64,000 bases of DNA from Winogradskyella undariae (GCF_013285155.1 NZ_JABTEL010000002.1:420560-484559), one strand, 5' to 3'; positions 26,256-35,692 are shown, counted from the first letter of the stretch. Numbers and translations: made by a program. The notes: generated by a model not told the origin, from the letters alone.

Positions 26256-27056
26256 ATGGGATTATTTAAAAGAAATCCTTTTGGACATATACTTTGGGTT
26301 AAAAAATGGTTAATTAGAATCTTGGGTGCTTTAACGCATCGTCGTTTTAGAGGTTTTAATGAACTACAAATTGAAGGCTCTGAGATTATTAAAGATTTAC
26401 CAGAAACGAATGTTTTGTTCATTTCTAATCATCAAACTTATTTTGCAGATGTAATCTCTATGTTTCATGTATTCAACGCAAGTTTGAGTAATCGTGAAGA
26501 TTCTATTAAAAACATCGGTTATTTATGGAACCCGAAGCTTAATATATATTATGTAGCGGCTAAGGAGACTATGAGATCAGGACTTTTACCTAAAATTTTG
26601 GCTTATGTAGGCTCTATTAGTATTGAGCGTACTTGGAGATCACAAGGTAAAGATGTTAATAGACAGGTGAAAATGAGCGATATTTCTAGTATCGGAAAAG
26701 CGCTAAATGATGGTTGGGTTATTACATTTCCACAAGGAACAACAACTCCTTTTAAACCTATTAGAAAAGGAACTGCGCATATTATAAAACGTTATAAACC
26801 TGTAGTTGTACCAATAGTAATTGATGGTTTTAGACGTTCTTTTGATAAGAAAGGACTTAGAATTAAAAAGAAAAATATCTTTCAGTCTTTTGAAATTAAA
26901 CAACCGTTAGAAATAGATTACGAAAATGAATCTATTGATAGTATTGTAGAAAAAATAGAATATGCTATTGAACAACATCCTTCATTCTTAAAAGTTATTC
27001 CACAAGATATCCTTGAAGAAAATGAGCGTTTAAATAGAGAATTACGTGATATGTAA
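26256..27056 (+). CDS. plsC: 1-acyl-glycerol-3-phosphate acyltransferase family protein
   Basis: 266 residues. Motif I NHQTYFADV (H-x4-D, about 58-66), motif II-like YVGSISIERTWRSQG (about 117-131) and motif III FPQGTTTPF (about 159-167) are in the expected order; PVVVPIVIDGFRR gives motif IV. Likely acylates lysophosphatidate in membrane lipid synthesis. A second, shorter PlsC-like gene lies at 14265. It follows the Nudix gene by 49 bases and ends at a terminator. Symbol given by family; substrate not proven. Confidence 0.8.
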   Translation: MGLFKRNPFGHILWVKKWLIRILGALTHRRFRGFNELQIEGSEIIKDLPETNVLFISNHQTYFADVISMFHVFNASLSNREDSIKNIGYLWNPKLNIYYVAAKETMRSGLLPKILAYVGSISIERTWRSQGKDVNRQVKMSDISSIGKALNDGWVITFPQGTTTPFKPIRKGTAHIIKRYKPVVVPIVIDGFRRSFDKKGLRIKKKNIFQSFEIKQPLEIDYENESIDSIVEKIEYAIEQHPSFLKVIPQDILEENERLNRELRDM

Positions 27057-27083
27057 TTAAAAAGATTAAGTTTTAATTTACAC

Positions 27084-27118
27084 AAAAAAAGTCAGCAATT
27101 TAATTGCTGACTTTTTTG
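27084..27118. terminator. Bidirectional intrinsic terminator
   Basis: 10-bp perfect stem (27091-27100 with 27102-27111) extended by A-run/T-run pairing, between the convergent acyltransferase and the sigma-factor partner gene. Confidence 0.85.
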
Positions 27119-27139
27119 TTTTGATACATAGTGTTATTT

Positions 27140-27772
27140 TTAAACTTCTAGCTTCTTTAGTTCTTTATAATTTCTGTTTAAACGCTTAATTAAAATTCCA
27201 TATATTAATTTGTAAAACAACCATATAACAGTTAAGAAAACAGCAGTAAAAATTATTACTATTAAAAGCATTATGGCTAATTGGGCAGAAGAAGCTGTAC
27301 TTATTTGTTTAGAAAGTTCAGGATGTTCGCTTATGGAGAAAGAAAGCGAAATAGGAATACTTATTAGCGCTAATAACAGGTTATAAATCACATAGTATTT
27401 GATTATTTTTCTCGTTTTTAAAATGCTTTCCATTAATTTTTTAGCATTATCTGTTACAGAGATTGCTTTGTGTGCTTTCCATAAAAGATAGATAAATAAA
27501 ATAATAACAGAATAACTTATTATGTTTAGCCCAATATAAACCCAACTATGACTCATTTCTTCAAGTTGCCCTTTCAAGCTATCTGAAAGTACAAATGGGA
27601 GAAAGTTTATCAATATCCAAAAGACCAATTCTGCCATACTAATGTAAAATAATGTTTTTACAATGGTAGACGATTTTTTGTGGCTCATTTTATAGATATC
27701 ACTATCTGAAAATGACTTATATTGATTGTCGGATTTTTTCCAATCCTTTTTTAATAATTCTAATTCATCCAT
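27140..27772 (-). CDS. Four-helix membrane protein paired with ECF sigma factor; possible anti-sigma
   Basis: 210 residues: a soluble charged N-terminus of about 40 residues (DELELLKKDWKKSD), then four hydrophobic helices (about 41-63, 76-98, 124-146, 168-192) and a basic C-terminus. It starts 4 bases after the sigma factor gene. The layout, with an N-terminal cytoplasmic segment followed by membrane helices and coupling to an ECF sigma gene, is that of an anti-sigma factor, but no zinc-finger or FecR domain is present, so the role is inferred from position only. Confidence 0.65.
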   Translation of the reverse strand: MDELELLKKDWKKSDNQYKSFSDSDIYKMSHKKSSTIVKTLFYISMAELVFWILINFLPFVLSDSLKGQLEEMSHSWVYIGLNIISYSVIILFIYLLWKAHKAISVTDNAKKLMESILKTRKIIKYYVIYNLLLALISIPISLSFSISEHPELSKQISTASSAQLAIMLLIVIIFTAVFLTVIWLFYKLIYGILIKRLNRNYKELKKLEV

Positions 27773-27776
27773 AATG

Positions 27777-28271
27777 TTACGGATTTAGTATGGTTCTTAA
27801 TTTCTTTTTTACGCGATTCATCTTCACTCTTGCATTAACTTCCGTTATACCTAATGTTGCGCTTATTTCTCTGTAGTCTTTGTCTTCTAAATACAAGAAA
27901 ACTAATGCCTTTTCAATATCATTTAATTGATGTACTGCTTGATACAAGAGTTTTAATTGTTGCTCTTCTGTATCATCATATTCTTCAGCCTTTATTTTGA
28001 ACTCTACAGCATCAAATTCTTGTGTGTTAATACGTCTTTTCGATTTCCTGTATAACGTAATTGCTGTATTTAATCCCACACGATACATCCATGTACTAAA
28101 CTTTGCCTCACCTCTAAATTTAGGATAAGCACGCCATAATTGTATGGTAATTTCTTGAAACAAATCGTTATGAGCATCTGCATTGTTAGTGTATAAACGA
28201 CACACTTTATGTACAATGTTTTGATGCTTTTGCAATTGTTCTACAAAACTATGTTCTAGTTCTTTGTTCAA
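27777..28271 (-). CDS. RNA polymerase sigma factor, ECF (sigma-70) family
   Basis: 164 residues. Region 2: NDLFQEITIQLWRAYPKFRGEAKFSTWMYRVGLNTAI (about 35-71), the core-binding and -10 recognition part. Region 4: LVFLYLEDKDYREISATLGITEVNARVKMNRVKKKLR (about 124-160), a helix-turn-helix. The start is TTG at 28271; no better in-frame ATG exists upstream. Forms a two-gene unit with the membrane protein. A GTAACAGTTTTGTTAC palindrome about 40 bases upstream could be an autoregulatory site. Confidence 0.9.
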   Translation of the reverse strand: MNKELEHSFVEQLQKHQNIVHKVCRLYTNNADAHNDLFQEITIQLWRAYPKFRGEAKFSTWMYRVGLNTAITLYRKSKRRINTQEFDAVEFKIKAEEYDDTEEQQLKLLYQAVHQLNDIEKALVFLYLEDKDYREISATLGITEVNARVKMNRVKKKLRTILNP

Positions 28272-28574
28272 TTATTGAAATGGTTGGTTAACTTATTAGT
28301 AGTAAGAGTAACAGTTTTGTTACAAAAATATTTAATTATTATGCTAGGAGAATTTAGAGATTTACTTTTTATATTAAATTTAACTTCTAAATATTGGTGT
28401 TATAATTACCCTTTTGTGAATTTAGAGACATAAATATTATTAAATTTTTAAAAATATCCATAAAAATAAGCATCATTGTTTTTTTTACAGATTTTATGAT
28501 TTTTTGTTAAATTATTAGGTGCTTTTCTGATGTGATAAGTTGTATTTTTGGGGTATAATTTCAATACTTATTTA
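28272..28574. other. AT-rich divergent intergenic region with a palindrome
   Basis: 303 bases between the sigma factor (minus) and NDH-2 (plus). It holds a perfect 6-bp palindrome GTAACA-GTTT-TGTTAC (28308-28323), close to the sigma gene, and the NDH-2 -7 box (28543-28550). No open frame or RNA structure is evident in the rest. Confidence 0.5.
28543..28550 (+). promoter_or_regulatory. NDH-2 promoter -7 box
   Basis: TATTTTTG matches TAnnTTTG. It overlaps the upstream TTG that could otherwise be read as a start, so the true start is the ATG at 28575, with a leader of about 18 bases. Confidence 0.5.
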
Positions 28575-29846
28575 ATGAATATTCCTCAGTCTAACCTACC
28601 GAGAATCGTCATAATAGGCGGTGGCTTTGCAGGTGTGAATCTAGTAAAAACATTAGCGAATAAAAATGTTCAAGTTGTGCTTATAGACAGGCATAATTAT
28701 CACACATTTCAACCTTTATTGTATCAGGTCTCTAGTTCTGGTTTAGAACCAGGGTCTATTGCTTATCCCTTGAGGAAGATAATTAAAAAGCACGATACTA
28801 CTTTTTTTCGTTTAGCAGAAGTTGAACAAATTTTACCCGAAAGTAATGAGGTTATTACTTCAATAGGAAATTTATCTTACGATTTTCTGGTGGTTGCTAC
28901 TGGGACAAAAACAAATTATTTTGGTAATAAAGCTATTGAAACCAATAGCATGCCAATGAAATCTGTTCCGCAAGCACTAGATATAAGAAGTCTTATTTTA
29001 GAGAATTTTGAAAATGCAGCCATTGCAAAAACTAAAGAAGAACGTGAAGCTTTTTTAAATTTTGTTATCGTAGGTGCTGGACCAACAGGAGCAGAGCTTG
29101 CGGGAGCAATTGCTGAATTAAAGAATAATATATTACCTAGAGATTATCACGATTTAAACCCTGATGATATGCACATTCATTTACTTGAAGGAGCAAGCCG
29201 TGTTTTGCCTCCAATGAGTGAGCATGCCTCTAAAAAAGCATCAAAATTTTTAAATAAATTAGGGGTTAAAGTACATTGTAATACTTTTGTTAAGCATTAT
29301 GATGGAAAAACGGTAACAACGAATTCTGATTTGGTATTAGAGTCAGAAACTTTAATTTGGGCAGCCGGAGTTACAGGAGCGCCAGTTCAGGGATTAAAAG
29401 CAGATGTTATTTTAGAAAGGCTTAACCGCTATAGTGTAAATCAATTTAATCAAATAGAAGGTTATACTAATATTTTTGCTCTTGGTGATATCGCTTTAAT
29501 GACTACGGATGCTTATCCAAAAGGACATCCACAAGTTGCTCAACCAGCTATTCAGCAAGGAAAGTTATTAGGTAAAAACTTGTTGAGGTTATTAGAAAAT
29601 AAACCCATGAAACCTTTTGTTTATAGAGACAAAGGTTCAATGGCAACTATTGGTAGAAATAAAGCTGTTGTAGATTTAAAACACTACAGATTTGGTGGTT
29701 TCTTTGCGTGGTTTATTTGGATGTTTGTACATTTAATGTCACTAGTAGGTTTTAGAAACCGTATTATGGTACTCTTCAGTTGGACATATAGTTATATTAA
29801 CTTTGATAAAGCTGCAAGACTTATTATTAGACCTTATAAGAAGTAG
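28575..29846 (+). CDS. ndh: Type II NADH dehydrogenase
   Basis: Single-subunit, non-proton-pumping NADH:quinone oxidoreductase at the inner face of the cytoplasmic membrane. 423 residues from the ATG at 28575. FAD-binding IVIIGGGFAGVNLVKTL near the N-terminus, the HNYHTFQPLLYQV motif, NADH-binding FVIVGAGPTGAELAGAI in the middle, and IFALGDIALM near the end are intact. The C-terminal hydrophobic stretch FFAWFIWMFVHLMSLVGF anchors it to the membrane. Single-gene unit closed by tandem hairpins. Confidence 0.92.
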   Translation: MNIPQSNLPRIVIIGGGFAGVNLVKTLANKNVQVVLIDRHNYHTFQPLLYQVSSSGLEPGSIAYPLRKIIKKHDTTFFRLAEVEQILPESNEVITSIGNLSYDFLVVATGTKTNYFGNKAIETNSMPMKSVPQALDIRSLILENFENAAIAKTKEEREAFLNFVIVGAGPTGAELAGAIAELKNNILPRDYHDLNPDDMHIHLLEGASRVLPPMSEHASKKASKFLNKLGVKVHCNTFVKHYDGKTVTTNSDLVLESETLIWAAGVTGAPVQGLKADVILERLNRYSVNQFNQIEGYTNIFALGDIALMTTDAYPKGHPQVAQPAIQQGKLLGKNLLRLLENKPMKPFVYRDKGSMATIGRNKAVVDLKHYRFGGFFAWFIWMFVHLMSLVGFRNRIMVLFSWTYSYINFDKAARLIIRPYKK

Positions 29847-29865
29847 TTTTATTTAAAAACATAAA

Positions 29866-29944
29866 CCAGTAAAACAAATAGTTTTACTGATTATAAATTA
29901 GAGTGAAGCCGTTATTAAATAATATTAATAACGGCTTTGGTTTT
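29866..29944 (+). terminator. Tandem hairpins after NDH-2
   Basis: First hairpin 29867-29875 with 29881-29889, with no T-tail. Second hairpin is a perfect 13-bp stem (29906-29918 with 29925-29937), followed by TGGTTTTAA. The second is the likely terminator. Confidence 0.65.
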
Positions 29945-30120
29945 AATATACTTTAGTGAATTAAATATTGATTTCAAAATAGGTATTGGTATCATCAATT
30001 CATTTCGTCATCGATAATTAACAGTTCAGTAAAATAGAATTCATGTTGGCTTAAATATGATTCATGTTTGCATTATCAATTAATTCTGAGTTTAATTCAG
30101 GATTTATAATCAATCAAAAC

Positions 30121-32271
30121 ATGAACAAGTTAATCACTATATTTATTTTACTTCTAGCAGCTTTAGGGAACTCGCAAACTACAGTTTCAGGAAAAGTATT
30201 AAATACTAAAAATGAACCTATTATTGGGGCTAATGTTTATTTAGACGGGACCTATGATGGAGCAACGACAGATGAGGAAGGTGCTTTTATATTTTCAACC
30301 GATATAAAGGGGACACAAACCTTAGTTATTTCATATTTATCATTTGAAACCAAAAGAATGATTAATGACGTATCAAAATTAAAAAACCTTCACATTAAAC
30401 TAAGAGAAGATATGGAAGCTTTAGATGTGGTGCATATTAATGCAGGTACGTTTGAAGCGAATGATAATAGTAAGGTTTCTGTGCTAAAACCATTAGATGT
30501 GGTTACTACGGCAAGTGCATTGGGCGATTTTGTAGGAGCTTTACAAACCTTGCCAGGTACGTCTAATGTCTCTGAAGATGGACGTTTGTTTGTGAGAGGG
30601 GGGAATGCAGACGAAACGCAGATATTTATAGATGGCGTTCGTGTATTTACACCTTATTCTCCATCAGCGAGCAATACACCAACACGAGGTCGTTATTCCC
30701 CTTTTTTGTTTGATGGTATTACGTTTTCTACAGGAGGTTATTCTTCAGAATATGGACAGGCTTTATCTAGTGTTTTGCTTTTAAATACGATAGATGAACC
30801 TAGCCAGGAAAAAACAGATATAGGGATTATGAGCCTAGGTGCTAGCTTGGGGAATACTCAAAAACGGAAAAAATCGTCTTTAAGTTTTAATGCTTCTTAT
30901 GTGAATCTTTCTCCTTATTTATCGGTTTTTAAGGATAAAAATGATTGGAAGACTCCTTTTGTAACGACTCAAGGTGAAACTGTTTTTAGGCGAAAATTAA
31001 ATAATGGAATGCTAAAGTTTTATGCTGCATTTGATGCGACTAAATTTGAATTAAATCAAGAAGATATTAATTATGATGACGGTATTAATTTTAAATTGAA
31101 CAATAATAATTTCTACTTAAACACTTCATATAAAGGGGTTTTAGGAAGTGGTTGGAGTGTGCTTTCTGGAATGAGTTATACTTATGCGAAGGATAAAATA
31201 GGAATTGAGTCTCAGAAGATCCAAGACACCGAAAACTCAGCACATTTAAAGCTGAAATTAAAAAAACGTTTCAGTAGTCAGTTAAAATTAAGTTTTGGTG
31301 CCGAGCAATTTGTAACAGATTTTAAGGAGAACTTTGTAGAAGACGCTCTAAATGAAACTTATGGCTTCAATAATAATATTATAGCCGGTTTTGTTGAAGC
31401 AGATGTGGTGTTTTCTAAAAACCTAGCTTTAAAAGTTGGATGGCGTGCAGATTACAGTTCAATATTTAAAACAACAGATATAGCACCAAGAGCAGCAATT
31501 GCATATAAGAGTTCAGAAAATGAGCAGTTTTCTTTAGCTTATGGTAACTTTTATCAGAACCCAAACAGTTCAATTTTAAAATTTGAACAAGATTTAAAAG
31601 CACAAAAAACAGCACACTATATTTTTAATTATCAATACATTAATAACGGAAAAATATTTAGAGCTGAAGCGTATAGGAAAGATTACAATCATTTGGTAAA
31701 GTTTGATACCGATTTTGCAGCTTATGATAGTAATTTTAATTCATCAGGTGAAGGTTATGCACAAGGTATTGACTTATTTTGGAGAGATAATAGCAGTATT
31801 AAAACTATAGATTATTGGGTTAGTTATTCATATTTAGACACAAAGCGTAATGATCAAAATTTTGAAACGTCTGTACAACCAAATTATGCTACCAATCATA
31901 ATCTATCTATAGTTGGTAAATATTGGATAGATAAGTTAAGAAGTCAGGTTGGTTTATCTTATGGGTTTTCTTCTGGCAGACCTTATAATAATCCAAATAC
32001 AGATCGTTTTTTTAGTGAACGTACAAAAGCATTTAATAGTCTTAGCTTAAACTGGTCTTATTTATTAGATCAGCAGAAAATTTTATACTTCTCGGTAAAC
32101 AATGTTTTAGGGTTTAATAATGTAAATGGTTATCAGTATGCAGACACTCTAAATCTTGATGGTCAATTTAGTAGAAGAGCACTAACTCCGGCTTCAGATC
32201 AGTTCTTTTTTGTAGGATTTTTTTGGACGATTAGTCAGGATGGTAATGATAATCAATTAGATAATCTGTGA
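30121..32271 (+). CDS. TonB-dependent outer-membrane receptor
   Basis: 716 residues from the ATG at 30121, chosen because the signal peptide MNKLITIFILLLAALGNSQ starts there; a frame extends upstream to 30064 but adds a non-signal sequence. Domains: carboxypeptidase-regulatory-like beta sandwich (about 21-105, TVSGKVLNTKNEPIIGANVYLDG), plug domain (about 115-230, with LPGTSNVSEDGRLFVRGG and QIFIDGVRV), then a beta-barrel ending in FFVGFFWTISQ. Shorter than SusC-type receptors and with no SusD gene alongside, so it probably imports siderophores, vitamins or peptides. tonB follows 93 bases downstream. Confidence 0.9.
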   Translation: MNKLITIFILLLAALGNSQTTVSGKVLNTKNEPIIGANVYLDGTYDGATTDEEGAFIFSTDIKGTQTLVISYLSFETKRMINDVSKLKNLHIKLREDMEALDVVHINAGTFEANDNSKVSVLKPLDVVTTASALGDFVGALQTLPGTSNVSEDGRLFVRGGNADETQIFIDGVRVFTPYSPSASNTPTRGRYSPFLFDGITFSTGGYSSEYGQALSSVLLLNTIDEPSQEKTDIGIMSLGASLGNTQKRKKSSLSFNASYVNLSPYLSVFKDKNDWKTPFVTTQGETVFRRKLNNGMLKFYAAFDATKFELNQEDINYDDGINFKLNNNNFYLNTSYKGVLGSGWSVLSGMSYTYAKDKIGIESQKIQDTENSAHLKLKLKKRFSSQLKLSFGAEQFVTDFKENFVEDALNETYGFNNNIIAGFVEADVVFSKNLALKVGWRADYSSIFKTTDIAPRAAIAYKSSENEQFSLAYGNFYQNPNSSILKFEQDLKAQKTAHYIFNYQYINNGKIFRAEAYRKDYNHLVKFDTDFAAYDSNFNSSGEGYAQGIDLFWRDNSSIKTIDYWVSYSYLDTKRNDQNFETSVQPNYATNHNLSIVGKYWIDKLRSQVGLSYGFSSGRPYNNPNTDRFFSERTKAFNSLSLNWSYLLDQQKILYFSVNNVLGFNNVNGYQYADTLNLDGQFSRRALTPASDQFFFVGFFWTISQDGNDNQLDNL

Positions 32272-32317
32272 TCTTGTAAGTATTTGGTTTTTAGGGGGAA
32301 AATGATTTATATCATGA

Positions 32318-32345
32318 TTTGAGATTAGTATATCTGTTACCTTTA
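32318..32345 (+). promoter_or_regulatory. Candidate tonB promoter
   Basis: TTTG at 32318-32321 and TACCTTTA at 32338-32345 resemble the -33 and -7 boxes, but with a 16-base spacing and one mismatch. It suggests tonB can be transcribed apart from the receptor. Confidence 0.35.
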
Positions 32346-32364
32346 TAGTACTAAATTAAACGTC

Positions 32365-33087
32365 ATGGAACTCAAAAAAAACCCAAAAGCCAATGTAGGT
32401 AGAAACAGCAGTTTATATTTTGCTGTTGGCTTAAATGTAATGTTGCTCTTAACATATTTAGGGCTTGAACATAAGACTTACGAAAAAGAAGAGATAAAGA
32501 TTGATTTATTAATGTTAGATGATCAGTTTGATGAGGATATACCGATCACTAACATTAATATTCCACCACCACCTCCACCTCCAAAACAGGTTGTTACTGA
32601 AGCAATAACTATAGTTGAAGATACTGAAGAAGTAGAAGAGACTGTTGTAGAGAGTACTGAAGTAGGACAAGATGATGTTATTGAAGAAGTAGCTGAAGTT
32701 GAAGATGTTGTTGTAGATGAAGTAGAAGAGGATTTAGAGGTGCCATTTGCATTGATTGAGAAAGTTCCTCAATTTCCAGGTTGTAAAGGAAATAATGCTG
32801 AATTAAAAGCCTGTTTTGAAGAAAAAATGCAAGCGCATTTACAGAAAAATTTTAGATACCCTGAGGCTGCGGCAGATTTGAATATACAGGGAAAAGTTTA
32901 TGTCTTCTTTTTAATAGATAAAACAGGGAAGGTGACTAAAATAAAATCTAGAGGACCAGATAAGCTTTTAGAAACTGAAGCGGAACGTATTATAAGTCTT
33001 TTACCAAAAATGATTCCTGGGCAACAGAGAGATATGCCTGTGAGTATGCCTTATAGTGTTCCAATTAATTTTAAATTAATGCAGTAG
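32365..33087 (+). CDS. tonB: TonB energy transducer
   Basis: 240 residues. One N-terminal membrane helix (about 15-34), a proline run IPPPPPPPKQ (about 67-76), an acidic glutamate/valine-rich periplasmic linker (about 80-125), and the TonB C-terminal domain (about 150-240) with FRYPEAAADLNIQGKVYVFF and VPINFKL at the end. It passes proton-motive force to outer-membrane receptors such as the one just upstream. ExbB and ExbD are not in the window. The linker is strongly acidic instead of the usual Lys-Pro/Glu-Pro repeats. Confidence 0.92.
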   Translation: MELKKNPKANVGRNSSLYFAVGLNVMLLLTYLGLEHKTYEKEEIKIDLLMLDDQFDEDIPITNINIPPPPPPPKQVVTEAITIVEDTEEVEETVVESTEVGQDDVIEEVAEVEDVVVDEVEEDLEVPFALIEKVPQFPGCKGNNAELKACFEEKMQAHLQKNFRYPEAAADLNIQGKVYVFFLIDKTGKVTKIKSRGPDKLLETEAERIISLLPKMIPGQQRDMPVSMPYSVPINFKLMQ

Positions 33088-33130
33088 CAATATACCCTAA
33101 TATTATAACCTTAAAATTTTCCTTAATTGA

Positions 33131-33163
33131 AAACAGAATCCCTGAAAAGGGATTTTGTTTTTT
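33131..33163 (+). terminator. tonB terminator
   Basis: 13-base stem with one mismatch (33131-33143 with 33148-33160), GAAA loop, T-rich right arm. Confidence 0.65.
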
Positions 33164-33283
33164 AAATTATTTTAGACATAATTTGTTATAAATTTATTTA
33201 AGTAAATTTAAGTCCCTATCTTTTATGTCTCTAAACTTTGAGATAAATAAACTAATAATTTTAAGAGAAATAAATATATTCAT

Positions 33284-34288
33284 ATGGAACAAATTATAAC
33301 ATTTGGAGAAGTTTTAATGCGTATTTCACCAAGAGGGAATAAAAAGTTTATGCAGTCTAATATTGCAGAATTTTATTTTGGAGGTACGGAGTTAAATGTA
33401 GGTATTTCTATTGCTAATTTTGGTGGTAAAGTAAAACATATAAGTGTTGTTTCTGATGATTTTATTGGCGAAACAGCATTGTCTTATATTAGAAAGTTTG
33501 GGGTTAGCACATCTTCAATAGAGTTTTCTAAGCGTCCTTTAGGGGTTTATTTTTTAGAGGTAGGAGCTGTTATGAGACCGAGTAAAATTTCTTACAATAG
33601 ATCACATTCTTCTTTTTCAGAAATAGTCCCTTCAATGGTAGATTGGGAAAAAGCTTTAAGAAAAGGGAATTGGTTGCATTGGACAGGTATAACACCAGCT
33701 TTAAGTGAAGGTGCTTTTGCTACGTTAAAGGCGGGACTTATATTGGCAAAAGAAAAGGGGATTACTGTTTCTGCTGATCCAACTTATCGTAGTGGTTTAT
33801 GGAAATACGGAAAAGATGCAAAATCATCTTTGATTGAGTTATTGCATTATTCAAATATTTTTATCGGAGGTGTTAATGAAATTAATGAAGTTTTAGGGAC
33901 TAATTATAGTTATTCAAACGAAGATTTTCTTAAGGCTAGTAAAGAATTAATGGAAGCGTTTCCTTCAATTGAAAAAGTATTTGATAAAATTAGAACTTCC
34001 TTAAATTCTTCATGGCACAAAATTAGAGCTAGAATGTGGAATGGTACTGAATTTAAAGAATCTGAAGATTTAGATATTACACATGTTGTAGATAGAATTG
34101 GTACAGGAGATGCGTTTGCAGCTGGTTTAATCCATGCTTTACAGCAATACGATGATTTTAAGGCTATGCAATTTGCTAGTGCAGCTTGTGCATTAAAACA
34201 TACTTATGAAGGTGATGTTAATTATGCAAATGGAGATGATGTGATGTCTATCTTAGAGGGTAATATCTCAGGGCGTTTTGTACGCTAA
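33284..34288 (+). CDS. kdgK: PfkB-family sugar kinase, probable 2-dehydro-3-deoxygluconokinase
   Basis: Probably phosphorylates 2-keto-3-deoxygluconate with ATP in uronate or pectin/alginate breakdown. 334 residues. N-terminal TFGEVLMRISPRGNKKF (about 6-22), GGTELNVGISIANFGG (about 33-48), SADPTYRSGLW (about 164-174) and the PfkB C-terminal signature DRIGTGDAFAAGLIHA (about 263-278, catalytic Asp in GTGDA) are intact. It has no uronate genes beside it, so the substrate is inferred from family similarity; related PfkB kinases for fructose or ribose are less likely given the N-terminal pattern. Confidence 0.78.
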   Translation: MEQIITFGEVLMRISPRGNKKFMQSNIAEFYFGGTELNVGISIANFGGKVKHISVVSDDFIGETALSYIRKFGVSTSSIEFSKRPLGVYFLEVGAVMRPSKISYNRSHSSFSEIVPSMVDWEKALRKGNWLHWTGITPALSEGAFATLKAGLILAKEKGITVSADPTYRSGLWKYGKDAKSSLIELLHYSNIFIGGVNEINEVLGTNYSYSNEDFLKASKELMEAFPSIEKVFDKIRTSLNSSWHKIRARMWNGTEFKESEDLDITHVVDRIGTGDAFAAGLIHALQQYDDFKAMQFASAACALKHTYEGDVNYANGDDVMSILEGNISGRFVR

Positions 34289-34315
34289 AAGATGTCATTC
34301 ATTATAAATTAAAAT

Positions 34316-34358
34316 AGTAATAGCTTGCTTGTTCTTTATACAGGCAAGCTATTTTATT
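34316..34358. terminator. Bidirectional intrinsic terminator
   Basis: 13-base stem with one G-U pair (34320-34332 with 34340-34352), followed by TTTTATTT, between the convergent sugar kinase and VOC genes. Confidence 0.7.
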
Positions 34359-34366
34359 TATTGCTA

Positions 34367-34801
34367 TTATTTAGTGTATGCACCAGATGAATAGGTTAAC
34401 TCATAGCTGTGTGTGTAAATTTCGAAAACAATTCCGAAAGGATCTTCTACATAACACATTTTAAAAGGTTTTTCTCCAGGGTAATATTCTCTAATTGGCA
34501 TACGTTGTTTTCCGCCATATGCTACAATTTTATCAATTAATTCTTCAATGTTAGGGTCTTGTATGCTAAAGTGAAATAATCTAGTATTAAACAAACTAAA
34601 TTCAGGAGCTTCTTTAAGGCCATGAGGGAAAGAGAATATCTCTACACCAACACCATCAGAAGTTGATAAATGTGCGATTTTAAATTCGTCCCAATCTTCA
34701 CAAAACCCATCAATACATATAATACCAATGGCTGTTTCTTTTTCTTTTTTAATGGTAGAAGGTTCCATAATGGTGTAATACAGTTTGTTTTTTTGTTGCA
34801 A
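34367..34801 (-). CDS. VOC (glyoxalase/bleomycin-resistance) family protein
   Basis: 144 residues with the C-terminal half KMCYVEDPFGIVFEIYTHSYELTY typical of the VOC fold, whose final Glu is a usual metal ligand. N-terminal strand region IGIICIDGFCEDWDEFKIAHLST is consistent with the first beta-alpha-beta module. Metal-dependent dioxygenase, isomerase or binding protein; the substrate is not evident. It is 9 bases downstream of the AraC-type regulator on the same strand, so likely co-expressed. Confidence 0.75.
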   Translation of the reverse strand: MQQKNKLYYTIMEPSTIKKEKETAIGIICIDGFCEDWDEFKIAHLSTSDGVGVEIFSFPHGLKEAPEFSLFNTRLFHFSIQDPNIEELIDKIVAYGGKQRMPIREYYPGEKPFKMCYVEDPFGIVFEIYTHSYELTYSSGAYTK

Positions 34802-34810
34802 GAGTTGAAT

Positions 34811-35617
34811 TTAAGGCTCTAAGTATATTTCATTCGATTTTCTGTATTCCGAAGGTCGTTTTCCCATAACCTTACTAAATGTGTTGCTAAAGGTTGGTAA
34901 ACTACTGTAGCCAACCATATTTGCTATTTCTGAAATATTATAATCCGAATTCATTAAATATTCTAAGGATTTAAATATCCGTAATTGGGTGTAGTATTTA
35001 ATGAAAGACATGCCTACGTCCTTTTTAAAAAGTCTATAAAGTGATTTATCCGTCATGCTAAATTTTGAAGCAAGCTGAGGTAGTAAGTGTTCTTGATGTA
35101 TTTGGTCTGTTAGGTAATTTATAATATTTGTTAATCGACCATCTGTTGGCTGTGGTAACTCTAAATGTAATGATTTATAGACTGTTTGTTCTAAAAGAGC
35201 TTTAAAAGCATAGACAATAGCATATTTTTTTTTTTGAGACTTCATAATGTCTCCTTTCCAGTTTTTAGTAAATAATAAGAGTTCCATTAATAAATTATTA
35301 ATAGGGTAAATTCCTTCTTTGTTATAAAATTTTGAAGAATTAGTAGGCATAGGGAAGTATAAGTTTCTCATAATTACCTTTGGTGTGCTGGGGTAAATGG
35401 CATGCTTTACTCGTGAAGGAATCCACATATAGTGTCTAGCAGGTAAATAATATATTCTATTCTTTGTTTTAACGTGTACAACACCGCCTTCAGTATATAA
35501 AAATTGACCTTTATCATGCTTATGAGATTCAATGAATGTTTCGCCCATTAAATTGTGGTAACAAAAGATGCTTTTAGGATTCTTATCTACTTCGGTTAAG
35601 TAATACTTTGTATTCAT
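34811..35617 (-). CDS. AraC-family transcriptional regulator
   Basis: 268 residues from the ATG at 35617 (a GTG frame extends to 35644). N-terminal cupin-like sensor (about 15-110, with HKHDKGQFLYTEGGVVHV and WIPSRVKHAIYP), C-terminal double helix-turn-helix (about 165-262): SKFSMTDKSLYRLFKKDVGMSF and ISEIANMVGYSSLPTFSNTFSKVMGKRPSEYR. It faces the CoA-transferase gene across about 180 bases and precedes a VOC gene, so it may control either. Effector unknown. Confidence 0.88.
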   Translation of the reverse strand: MNTKYYLTEVDKNPKSIFCYHNLMGETFIESHKHDKGQFLYTEGGVVHVKTKNRIYYLPARHYMWIPSRVKHAIYPSTPKVIMRNLYFPMPTNSSKFYNKEGIYPINNLLMELLLFTKNWKGDIMKSQKKKYAIVYAFKALLEQTVYKSLHLELPQPTDGRLTNIINYLTDQIHQEHLLPQLASKFSMTDKSLYRLFKKDVGMSFIKYYTQLRIFKSLEYLMNSDYNISEIANMVGYSSLPTFSNTFSKVMGKRPSEYRKSNEIYLEP

Positions 35618-35692
35618 AATGTTACAATACAGTCTTATTTGCACTAAATTAATAAAATATTGTCTTATATCAATAAATAGACATTAAATATC

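Noticed and set aside
28548..28574. Upstream TTG start for NDH-2
   Set aside because: It overlaps the -7 box, and the FAD-binding fold begins normally from the ATG at 28575.
30064..30120. N-terminal extension of the TonB receptor
   Set aside because: The added 19 residues precede a complete signal peptide, so the ATG at 30121 is the better start.
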